DNA of 5,052 nucleotides from an uncultured Bacteroidales bacterium (lineage in GTDB: Bacteria; Bacteroidota; Bacteroidia; Bacteroidales; UBA932), in NCBI GenBank assembly GCA_904501835.1, contig CAJGBW010000076.1, positions 1 to 5,052 on the forward strand, read 5' to 3'. Positions 1 through 5,052 of this stretch are shown here, piece after piece. Numbering within the stretch: position 1 is the stretch's first letter; the number at the start of each line of letters is the position of its first letter. Both the position numbers and the translations under genes were made by a program. The notes under the pieces were generated by a model, which saw only the letters and a list, made by a program, of their open reading frames with translations, ran no database searches and was not told the DNA's origin.

Positions 1-2397
1 CAGGAAAATCCAACCAAAGGCGGCATAGAAAATATAAACAGGTCCAAGCAAGAACATAGCGCAACCACCTTGGGGATTAATATTTCCAAGCCCTCCACCG
101 ATGATGCCGCCGATCCACGAACAAATGGCATATGCAACAAGACCAATCACAGCTACAGTAGCACCATTAGATCCAGTGCTTAATCCAACGACAGTGACTA
201 TTGCAGAAACAATCGCCGCTATAATTACTCCAATAATACCTTTGGTTTTACCTCGGAAAGATTGTATAGCCATCATTTGATTGAGAAGATTTTGTTCCTT
301 GGTGATATTGTCGGCCATACGGGACAACTTCTGTTGAGCTTGTTTTTTGGAAATTGCTATGCACTCTTTTCGGCGTTTATCATCAACAAAGGTTAGATAT
401 TTATTAAATTCAGGGATATCTTTTATCAATCCATCTCTATTTACAATATCTTTTTCCGAAGTCGCTTGCATTTTCATTAAGCAAATTCCCCAATATGCAT
501 CGGGATTATTCTGGTCAAATGAAAGAATTAAATTAAGGAAATATTCAACCTCTTTAAAGAAACCTTTCTCAATCATTTTATAACTCAAGGATGTTAAGTT
601 TTCCTTAAGGGTGGCTACCTCATCGGTATAGTAGCGCAACAATTGTTTTGCAAAAGAACAATGTTCCGATGTTCCCAAGTTGTGACAAAGCCACTCCAAA
701 GACATCAGCACTTCTTGTTTCGCATCGGAAGTGTACTTAAGTACCGATTCAAAATCTGCAACAACAGTTTGTGCAGACTTATTGGTTTCCAAATCGAGAT
801 CAACAACGGCCCTTAATGCATCAACATGACCTTCGTCAACTTTAAGTACATTTCTTAAACACTCATGCTTTTCATCGGCGTTCGGTGTTTTCGAAGCGTA
901 GCTATAGTTATAGTTAATGTATTCGTCAACATCAGAGGATTTTAAGGTGTTAAGCAACAGCTTGAATGGTTCATACTTACTTCTTGAAATAACACCGGTA
1001 AAAGCGGTATTTATGCTGCTTTGACGCTCACCAAAAGAGAAAGGCAGGATAGTTTCCAAAATCTTTTTATACGTGGCTCCGGAAACATCTTTTTCCGAAC
1101 CGTACAAAAGGTGCAGTATTTCTTCGGCAAAAGGCTTTGAAGCACAATTCAAAATCTTTTCGATGCTACCATAATCATTCGCATTAAGGCTATCCAGCTT
1201 TTTCACAAGAGCAGCATTTGTTGCAGCTTGATACGTAGCCAAAAGGTTGCACCAAATCGCCTCAGCACAACTAGGATTGTTAAACAGTACATCATCGGCC
1301 AACGCGGCAGCTTCCCGCCATTGGCGTTCTCCCAAGTAAGTTTGGATCAAACTGATGGATTGCTTTTCGGTAATGCTGGTTTCAGCAATAGCACCTGCAC
1401 CTACTTCACGGGTTTGAACGGAATTTACAGCAAGTGTAGAGGCTTTTTTGGCAATCTGGCCACCAGCAATTTCGATCTTTTCAAGGTGAACATTACGCTT
1501 AGATTCTTCTACTACACGCTTGATATGACGAGTAAGATCTGAAAGGAAAGTCATATCCGATGCGTTTAGGCACTGACGAGATTTCAGAACCACCGGAAGA
1601 TCACCGGGATTCATATTCTTATAAACGACTACGAGGGAGTTTTTGTGTTTCTCGCCCTTTTCAATTCTGGTCTTGAAGCGGCTCCACTCGTTTTTAATCC
1701 AAACAGAACTAAAGTATTCAGCCTTTTCGCCGAACACAATCATAACCTTAGCGGTTTTAATTGCGTTGTAAATATAGGGTTCATACTGTTCGGAAATTTT
1801 GTCACGAAGGCTAATTCGGCTAAAGAACACCTTATAGCCTTCTGCAACAAGAGCGTTATAAAGATCTTGTGCATCAATACTGTCCTGTGTGCGTTCAATA
1901 CCGTTTTCACGGTCACTATCCTTAAAACTAATAAACACATCGTAGGCAGGCTCTTTACTGGCCTTTTCGAGCCACTCAATGCGAACTTTTTCAATATATC
2001 CGGCTTGCTGCTTGTATTCATCAGCAATATCATCGGGTGCAAGAGAAATCGCCTTCTGCACATCCTTGCTGTTGATAAAAGATTCTTCTGTAATGTTGTT
2101 GCAAGTGGGAACCTTTTTGCCTTCGTTTATATCGGTAACATACATAATACCCGCCAAGGAAAGTGCACGTCCCCAATATGCTTCATGGTTCTCCGCTTCT
2201 TTTGAAATAATGTTTTCAAACAGTTCTGCTGCCTTATCAAAATTACCATCACGAAGTGCAGACCATGCATTTGCGCGGTCAACAGCGTGAATATCGTTTG
2301 CGCTATCGATTTCCCATTTGTTTCCGCAATATTCGCAGACATAATAATTGCCTTCACGATTTACAGAACCGCCGCAAGTTTTACATACTGTTGCCAT
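1..2397 (-). CDS. Zinc ribbon-TPR-TIR domain protein with C-terminal membrane region (3' end beyond window)
   Basis: The frame is open for 799 codons with no stop and runs off the left edge. The start at 2397 has GGAGG 8 bases upstream. Domains in order: a zinc ribbon with CKTC (5-8) and CEYC (21-24); a TPR-like helical pair, about 40-83, containing EAYWG; a TIR domain, about 151-295, opening YDVFISFKDSD. The motif QYEPYI places the putative catalytic glutamate at E206, and VWIKNEW follows. Next come helical repeats, about 345-680, including a second AYWG motif at 634-637, a charged coiled-coil-like helix at about 680-712, then three hydrophobic segments at about 721-739, 746-768 and 777-799. 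Known: zinc ribbon/TPR/TIR proteins are frequent in Clostridia, and many bacterial TIR domains cleave NAD+ in anti-phage defence (Thoeris and others). Inferred: this is an NADase-type defence or stress protein held at the membrane. Its trigger is unknown, and no partner defence gene is visible. The true C-terminus probably lies not far beyond the edge. Confidence 0.93.
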   Translation of the reverse strand, partial: MATVCKTCGGSVNREGNYYVCEYCGNKWEIDSANDIHAVDRANAWSALRDGNFDKAAELFENIISKEAENHEAYWGRALSLAGIMYVTDINEGKKVPTCNNITEESFINSKDVQKAISLAPDDIADEYKQQAGYIEKVRIEWLEKASKEPAYDVFISFKDSDRENGIERTQDSIDAQDLYNALVAEGYKVFFSRISLRDKISEQYEPYIYNAIKTAKVMIVFGEKAEYFSSVWIKNEWSRFKTRIEKGEKHKNSLVVVYKNMNPGDLPVVLKSRQCLNASDMTFLSDLTRHIKRVVEESKRNVHLEKIEIAGGQIAKKASTLAVNSVQTREVGAGAIAETSITEKQSISLIQTYLGERQWREAAALADDVLFNNPSCAEAIWCNLLATYQAATNAALVKKLDSLNANDYGSIEKILNCASKPFAEEILHLLYGSEKDVSGATYKKILETILPFSFGERQSSINTAFTGVISRSKYEPFKLLLNTLKSSDVDEYINYNYSYASKTPNADEKHECLRNVLKVDEGHVDALRAVVDLDLETNKSAQTVVADFESVLKYTSDAKQEVLMSLEWLCHNLGTSEHCSFAKQLLRYYTDEVATLKENLTSLSYKMIEKGFFKEVEYFLNLILSFDQNNPDAYWGICLMKMQATSEKDIVNRDGLIKDIPEFNKYLTFVDDKRRKECIAISKKQAQQKLSRMADNITKEQNLLNQMMAIQSFRGKTKGIIGVIIAAIVSAIVTVVGLSTGSNGATVAVIGLVAYAICSWIGGIIGGGLGNINPQGGCAMFLLGPVYIFYAAFGWIFL

Positions 2398-2405
2398 TAA
2401 CTGAA

Positions 2406-2410
2406 CCTCC
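2406..2410 (-). promoter_or_regulatory. Ribosome binding site of the TIR gene
   Basis: Read on the minus strand this is GGAGG, 8 bases before the ATG at 2397. It is a near-ideal Shine-Dalgarno and fixes the start directly upstream of the zinc ribbon. No other in-frame start gives both the full four-cysteine ribbon and a ribosome binding site. Confidence 0.85.
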
Positions 2411-2439
2411 GTTATTTACAATTTCTTGAACATCTCGTG

Positions 2440-2458
2440 AATATGCGAACCGCATATT
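2440..2458. repeat. Perfect 8-bp palindrome in the TIR gene leader
   Basis: AATATGCG (2440-2447) and CGCATATT (2451-2458) are exact reverse complements separated by 3 bases. The centre lies about 50 bases upstream of the TIR start. It could be a repressor or activator half-site pair, or a small hairpin in the TIR mRNA leader. On the minus strand no T-run follows, so it is not a terminator for TIR transcription. On the plus strand five Ts (2455-2459 region) follow, but no plus-strand gene lies upstream. The regulatory role is inference; the symmetry is seen. Confidence 0.6.
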
Positions 2459-2635
2459 TTTACTTGGCGCGTACCTGCCTCGGCTAATCTGAATCTTAAG
2501 CTTGTGTGCAAAATACCAAGATAATTTTAGTACATTAAAGCGCCCTTTTCCATGCAAGAAACACACAAAAAAACGGGGGCGATTTCAGCGTTTTGCCCAT
2601 AGAAAAAGATGATTTATCAACATATTAAACAAAAT

Positions 2636-2675
2636 AAGGGCGGCCCATCATTATAGGCCGCCCTTCCCCTTTTCT
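2636..2675. terminator. Rho-independent terminator-like hairpin, possibly bidirectional
   Basis: AAGGGCGGCC (2636-2645) pairs perfectly with GGCCGCCCTT (2656-2665) around a 10-base AT-rich loop, giving a 10-bp, mostly G+C stem. Rightward it is followed by CCCCTTTTCTC. Leftward, on the minus strand, it is followed by TTATTTTGTTT, which is the better U-tract. It lies between two genes that diverge from it, so no annotated gene ends here in either direction. It may end an unannotated small transcript, block spurious transcription, or be a remnant of a lost neighbour. Confidence 0.7.
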
Positions 2676-2733
2676 CTATTCAAAATTTTACCTATCCCCG
2701 TGTTTTCGCCTTTTTTCGACATGCATCTGGGTT

Positions 2734-2739
2734 TATAAT
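2734..2739 (+). promoter_or_regulatory. -10 element (TATAAT) for the 127-residue gene
   Basis: This is a perfect TATAAT, 29 bases before the ATG at 2769. The expected transcription start is near 2746, giving a leader of about 23 bases that carries the ribosome binding site. At a 16-17 base spacing the upstream hexamer is only a T-run (2711-2716), so the -35 is poor. TCGACA (2716-2721) sits too close. The promoter may be weak or activator-dependent. Confidence 0.6.
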
Positions 2740-2764
2740 CGCTCCATCACAAGAAAGGAGCGAT
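2738..2764 (+). promoter_or_regulatory. Perfect 8-bp dyad spanning promoter edge and ribosome binding site
   Basis: ATCGCTCC (2738-2745) and GGAGCGAT (2757-2764) are exact reverse complements with an 11-base spacer. The right arm contains GGAG of the AAAGGAG Shine-Dalgarno (2754-2760). The left arm overlaps the last bases of TATAAT. If transcription starts near 2746, the left arm is not in the mRNA and the dyad would act as a DNA operator. If transcription starts further upstream, the RNA hairpin would hide the ribosome binding site. Chance cannot be excluded. Confidence 0.45.
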
Positions 2765-2768
2765 CCCC

Positions 2769-3152
2769 ATGACTTACACCCCAGAAGAAAAAAAACGCAT
2801 GGACACCATCTTTGACGCCTTCCAGGACTACATCTCCCCTCACCCGAGCTTCCATATCCTCTACTTGCAGAAGCGTGGATACATCCACCTGACCATCGAA
2901 AAGAGCTTCGTTGATGCCGAGGACATCATCGACGCTGATCATCTGTTCCGCCTACTCATGATGGAAATCCTGAACGATGTTATGGAACTGCGTATGTGTG
3001 GCGATCATTTCGCCGGAGAGCGGTTCCCCTGCGAAATCGATGAAGCCCTCCGCCGTGCGAATGGATACATCGAGCGGTTGCCGATCGAGATGCGGGAGTA
3101 TTACTCCTCTGCCCTGCAGACTTGTTTCAAGAATCCTGTGCTGGAGGGGTGA
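2769..3152 (+). CDS. Hypothetical 127-residue soluble protein
   Basis: I do not recognise the family. The ATG at 2769 has AAAGGAG 8 bases upstream, and the frame ends at TGA 3150-3152. The protein is soluble and rich in charged residues, with no signal peptide or membrane segment. By eye it has an N-terminal helix (about 5-21), a hydrophobic strand-like pair around HILYLQKRGYIHLTI (29-43), an acidic stretch EDIIDADH (51-58), and three C-terminal helices (about 58-77, 88-104, 106-119). Cysteines at 77, 88 and 119 do not form a metal motif. Codon use and GC content match the genes to the right rather than the TIR gene. A later start (Met11) lacks a ribosome binding site. It is transcribed away from the TIR gene, has no visible terminator after it, and might be co-transcribed with the downstream pair. 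No function can be assigned. Confidence 0.8.
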   Translation: MTYTPEEKKRMDTIFDAFQDYISPHPSFHILYLQKRGYIHLTIEKSFVDAEDIIDADHLFRLLMMEILNDVMELRMCGDHFAGERFPCEIDEALRRANGYIERLPIEMREYYSSALQTCFKNPVLEG

Positions 3153-3155
3153 CTA

Positions 3156-3188
3156 ATGTTTATAGGGATGTTGACACACATGGTATAA
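3156..3188 (+). other. Ten-codon mini-ORF after the 127-residue gene
   Basis: A GGAGGGG run (3143-3149), inside the last codons of the preceding gene, sits 6 bases before an ATG that opens a frame MFIGMLTHMV ending at TAA 3186-3188. The start signal is good but the product is tiny. The extended -10 of the next unit overlaps its end. It could be a leader peptide, the decayed start of a lost gene, or chance. Confidence 0.2.
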
Positions 3189-3189
3189 T
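3181..3189 (+). promoter_or_regulatory. Extended -10 promoter (TGGTATAAT) for the two-gene membrane unit
   Basis: TGG followed by a perfect TATAAT matches the extended -10 form (TGnTATAAT), which can work with little or no -35. Expected transcription start is near 3196, giving a leader of about 65 bases before the ATG at 3261. A perfect TTGACA lies at 3171-3176 but only 7 bases away, far short of the 16-18 base spacing that sigma-A promoters use. No good hexamer is found at the correct spacing (3161-3166 is TATAGG). Confidence 0.55.
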
Positions 3190-3260
3190 AATTTCGTTGG
3201 AAATTTTATCTATATTACCCAGTTCTTACAAGCAAACGCAGATGAAAGGGAGATGTTATT

Positions 3261-3572
3261 ATGAACGAAAATATCGGTAGTAATCTCAAAACGCTGGCAC
3301 AAATCGTGGGCTATCTTTGCCTTGGTATTTGCGGAGTGGTCGGCTTTATCCTTGCGTGCTTAGGTTTATGGCCGATTGGCCTTGGCCTCATTGGCGGCGG
3401 TGTTGCTGGCTGGCTCTCCTGCTGGTTGCTTTATGGACTGGGTCACCTCATTGAAACCCTCGATGAGATTCGTGATGAGACCAAGAACCTTCGCAAGCAA
3501 GCAAACCAGACGGGTTCTGGTGCACAGGCTCAGACCAATTCCACCGTTATGAATGATCTTCCCGACCTCTAA
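3261..3572 (+). CDS. Small membrane protein with a two-helix hairpin
   Basis: A 103-residue protein with AGGGAG ending 8 bases before the ATG. Two hydrophobic segments, about 14-36 and 38-61, are separated by a tight turn at WPIG (37-40). The second is glycine-rich (GLIGGGVAG, 42-50) and ends in LLYGLGHLIETLDEI. A charged, helical tail (about 62-82) and a polar Gln/Thr/Ser/Asn-rich C-terminus follow. Both ends probably face the cytoplasm. Small Clostridia membrane proteins with a second helix ending in a Tyr-Gly-x-Gly-x-Leu-Ile-Glu-like motif are common, but I know of no established function. The stop codon overlaps the ribosome binding site of the next gene, only 11 bases away. The pair is therefore almost certainly one operon, and this protein may be a membrane partner of the large downstream protein (inference). 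Confidence 0.87.
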   Translation: MNENIGSNLKTLAQIVGYLCLGICGVVGFILACLGLWPIGLGLIGGGVAGWLSCWLLYGLGHLIETLDEIRDETKNLRKQANQTGSGAQAQTNSTVMNDLPDL

Positions 3573-3576
3573 GGAG
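3571..3576 (+). promoter_or_regulatory. Ribosome binding site overlapping the upstream stop codon
   Basis: AAGGAG begins within the TAA stop (3570-3572) of the small membrane protein gene and ends 7 bases before the ATG at 3584. It sets the start of the large protein and suggests translational coupling of the pair. Confidence 0.8.
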
Positions 3577-3583
3577 TATCTGT

Positions 3584-5052
3584 ATGAGCGAACGATATAC
3601 CAGAGTTTTTACTCTGACTGAAAATCTATATGCAGAAGGATCGCCGGTCATCATTGAAGCCGGTGCACTTTTGAAGGACAGCCAGACCGGCAGCATCATT
3701 GCACAGCTGAAGCTGAAAAACATTACCAATAAGGTAATCAAGGCTGCCAAGGTCAGCGTCAAGGCTTTTGACATCACCGGTGTGGAGCTGCAGGGCGTTG
3801 ACAATTACCAGTATCTCGACCTTTCCGCAAGACGGGATGACTCCTTTGGTCAGAAGAACGCAATTGTTCTTCCGGACAATGTTGCCCGTTCCTTCTCCTG
3901 TGTCTGTACGAGCGTCATTTTCTCCGATGGAACCATTTGGGACGCTGACGGTACCGCATGGGGACCATTGGCAGGTCGGATGCCGTTGGACAGGACACTG
4001 CCGGGCAATCTTGTTTCACAGTACAAGCGAGATGTTGGCGAGCCTGCAAAGTATGCCGTAACGGAAGACAAGGGCCTGTGGTACTGTACCTGCGGTGCCA
4101 TTAACCGTGGGACAGAATTCAGCTGCCACAGCTGTGGAAAGAATAAGGGCAAGCTGGTTGATGCACTGAATACCGATGTGTTGAATGCACATTACGAGGC
4201 ATATCTGGCGAAGGAAGCGGAGAAGGCTGCCGCTATTGAAAGGGCAAACGCAGAAGCAAGAGCAAAGAAACTCAAGAAAATCAAGCGGACTGTCATTTCG
4301 ATTGTCGCCGTGGTTCTGGCGGTTGTTCTGTTCTTCCTGAGTAAGGATATTATTATCCCCACTGTCAGATATAACACCGCAGTCAAGAACATGGACGCCG
4401 GACGGTATGAAAAGGCCATCGCCACCTTCGAAAAGCTGGACGGTTACAAAGACAGTAAAGACAAAATCCCTGAATGCAAGTACGCAGCGGCGACCGCTTT
4501 GATGGAAGCCGGTGACTACGATGGTGCGATTGCTGTCTTTGAGGCACTGAAGGGCTACGAAGATAGCAGGACAAAAGTATCTGAGTGCAAATACCGCAAA
4601 GCTGTGGATCTGATGGAACTTGGCTATTATGCACAGGCGAAGGAGATTCTCAAGCCCTTAACGGGTATCCATATTAAAGGTAAGCTTGCGGTGATTGAGG
4701 CCATCGATAACATTGCGGTGAATAAATTCCACGAAGCCATCAAGGGCGCTTTGTTTGCTTCGGAAGCTATCACCGTGAAATACAACCTGAACGGTGGTAC
4801 TTCTGCCAGTGGAGACAGCTTTACTTACACCTCTTCCGCCGCGTTCAAATCACTGTTGACCCCTGAAAGGGAAGGCTACCGCTTTATCGAGTGGAAGCTG
4901 TCTGAATACAGCTACAGCGAGGAAACTTCTCTCGTGCTGGTGCTGGATGCAGTGTGGTCCGATGCCTATGTGATTACTTACAATCTGAACGGCGGCACGG
5001 CGGAGAACCCTGCCGAATATCGCTTGGATAGCGAAGCGATTACCCTGAACAA
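3584..5052 (+). CDS. Zinc ribbon, single-pass membrane protein with TPR-like and InlB B-type repeats (3' end beyond window)
   Basis: The frame is open for 489 codons to the right edge. By eye: a beta-rich N-terminal domain, about 8-130, with alternating polar and hydrophobic strands; a zinc ribbon at 166-184 with WYCTCG, N174 and CHSC, close to the RanBP2 pattern but with one residue instead of 2-4 between the first two cysteines; a charged Ala/Glu/Lys helix (about 204-235); one membrane helix (about 236-254); then three 37-residue helical repeats with GY-x-DS and ECKY signatures (263-370). From about 396 come InlB/Listeria-Bacteroides-type B-repeats, each opening with Tyr-Asn-Leu-Asn-Gly-Gly-Thr and, in the first, GYRFIEW. 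There is no N-terminal signal peptide. Basic residues just before the membrane helix suggest the N-terminus is inside and the repeats outside (inference). Known: B-repeats are typical of surface-exposed Bacillota proteins. It may link a cytoplasmic domain to an extracellular binding stalk. The ligand is unknown. Confidence 0.9.
   Translation, partial: MSERYTRVFTLTENLYAEGSPVIIEAGALLKDSQTGSIIAQLKLKNITNKVIKAAKVSVKAFDITGVELQGVDNYQYLDLSARRDDSFGQKNAIVLPDNVARSFSCVCTSVIFSDGTIWDADGTAWGPLAGRMPLDRTLPGNLVSQYKRDVGEPAKYAVTEDKGLWYCTCGAINRGTEFSCHSCGKNKGKLVDALNTDVLNAHYEAYLAKEAEKAAAIERANAEARAKKLKKIKRTVISIVAVVLAVVLFFLSKDIIIPTVRYNTAVKNMDAGRYEKAIATFEKLDGYKDSKDKIPECKYAAATALMEAGDYDGAIAVFEALKGYEDSRTKVSECKYRKAVDLMELGYYAQAKEILKPLTGIHIKGKLAVIEAIDNIAVNKFHEAIKGALFASEAITVKYNLNGGTSASGDSFTYTSSAAFKSLLTPEREGYRFIEWKLSEYSYSEETSLVLVLDAVWSDAYVITYNLNGGTAENPAEYRLDSEAITLN
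4370..4693 (+). repeat. Three tandem 37-residue (111-bp) TPR-like repeats within the large protein
   Basis: Residues 263-299, 300-336 and 337-about 370 align at a constant 37-residue period. Shared positions are a leading Tyr, Met then (Glu/Asp)-x-Gly-x-Tyr, Ala-x-x-x-Phe/Leu, and in the first two copies GY(K/E)DS and ECKY. The third copy keeps the first helix (VDLMELGYYAQAKEIL) but loses GY-x-DS and ECKY, so it looks like a degenerate capping unit. The sheer regularity supports a helical solenoid just outside the membrane segment. Confidence 0.8.
4769..5052 (+). repeat. InlB/Listeria-Bacteroides-type B-repeats, one complete and one cut by the window edge
   Basis: Copy one covers about residues 396-459: it opens ITVKYNLNGGT, contains PEREGYRFIEW and ends VLDAVWSD. 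Copy two starts at about residue 463 with VITYNLNGGTAENPAEYRLD and is cut at residue 489. The family motif (a strand, Asn-Gly-Gly-Thr turn, later Gly-Tyr-x-Phe-x-x-Trp) is clear in copy one. Further copies probably lie beyond the window. Confidence 0.8.

Larger units (their letters stand above)
2398..2768. other. Divergent intergenic region between the TIR gene and the 127-residue gene
   Basis: These 371 bases hold no convincing gene. Present are the TIR ribosome binding site (2406-2410), a perfect palindrome (2440-2458), a terminator-like hairpin (2636-2665), and a TATAAT with an overlapping dyad for the rightward gene (2734-2764). I looked on the minus strand for a promoter driving the TIR gene. 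The best -35-like hexamers (TTGCAT, TTGATA) have no acceptable -10 at 16-18 bases, so the TIR promoter is unassigned. The stretch 2460-2635 is AT-rich and contains nothing I can name. Confidence 0.7.

Noticed and set aside
347..1542. Plus-strand frames at 347-583 and 1228-1542
   Set aside because: Both are antisense to the continuous TIR frame, are short, and encode no recognisable domain.
1645..2205. A 186-codon plus-strand open frame antisense to the TIR gene
   Set aside because: It lies opposite the well-supported TIR coding frame, has no convincing ribosome binding site, and its Phe/Asn/Val-rich product looks like a reverse-frame shadow.
2500..2560. Minus-strand promoter for the TIR gene built on TTGCAT and TACTAA or TATTTT
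   Set aside because: Each hexamer matches consensus at only about half its positions and the spacings are off or arbitrary, so I left the TIR promoter unassigned.
2381..2566. A 61-codon minus-strand frame in the TIR leader
   Set aside because: It overlaps the TIR start in another frame, crosses the palindrome, has no ribosome binding site I can see, and its product resembles nothing.
2541..2581. CGCCC (2541-2545) and GGGCG (2577-2581) as a possible hairpin
   Set aside because: The stem is only 5 bp with a 31-base loop, too weak to claim as structure.
2733..2942. Minus-strand frame opposite the 127-residue gene
   Set aside because: It is the complement of a gene with a good ribosome binding site and promoter, and shows no start signal of its own.
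3547..4634. Several frames overlapping the large zinc-ribbon protein (3547-3804, 3768-4061, 3850-4152, 4192-4425, 4383-4634)
   Set aside because: All overlap a single long frame with clear domains and repeats. They are shadows of its codon pattern.
4370..4693. CRISPR or DNA-level tandem repeat
   Set aside because: The 111-bp periodicity is at the protein level within an open frame. The DNA copies are diverged and there are no spacers.

Overview
The window looks like chromosomal DNA from a gut-type Clostridia member (Bacillota, perhaps Oscillospiraceae). The reasons are strong AGGAG/GGAGG ribosome binding sites, consensus TATAAT elements, and protein families typical of that group: zinc-ribbon/TIR proteins, GY-x-DS helical repeats and InlB-type B-repeats. 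The taxon is an inference. No tRNA, rRNA, CRISPR array, transposase or integrase is visible.

Left half (1-2397, minus strand): one long open frame of 799 codons runs off the left edge. It encodes a multidomain protein: an N-terminal four-cysteine zinc ribbon, a TPR-like helical pair, a TIR domain with the conserved Tyr-Glu-Pro-Tyr catalytic-glutamate motif, a long helical-repeat region, a short coiled coil, and a glycine-rich C-terminal membrane region of about three helices. It is the most notable gene here, a candidate NAD-consuming immune or stress protein that may join sensor, enzyme and membrane anchor or effector in one chain.

Centre (2398-2768): a 371-base divergent intergenic region. 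It contains the TIR gene's ribosome binding site, a perfect 8-bp palindrome in the TIR leader, a perfect 10-bp GC-rich terminator-like hairpin with no obvious gene to terminate, and a TATAAT promoter with a dyad reaching the Shine-Dalgarno of the rightward gene. Base composition changes across this region: about 42% GC in sampled lines to the left, 53-55% to the right.

Right half (2769-5052, plus strand): a 127-residue soluble protein of unknown function comes first. After a 108-base gap with its own extended -10 promoter comes a two-gene unit. It holds a 103-residue membrane-hairpin protein and, 11 bases later, a large protein truncated by the window edge. That protein has a beta-rich N-terminal region, a RanBP2-like zinc ribbon, one membrane helix, three 37-residue helical repeats and at least two InlB-type B-repeats. 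It probably places the zinc ribbon in the cytoplasm and the repeats outside the cell.

The TIR protein and the large right-hand protein share zinc-ribbon, helical-repeat and membrane modules but are divergently transcribed. A functional link between them is a guess. The sequence shows only that they are neighbours.
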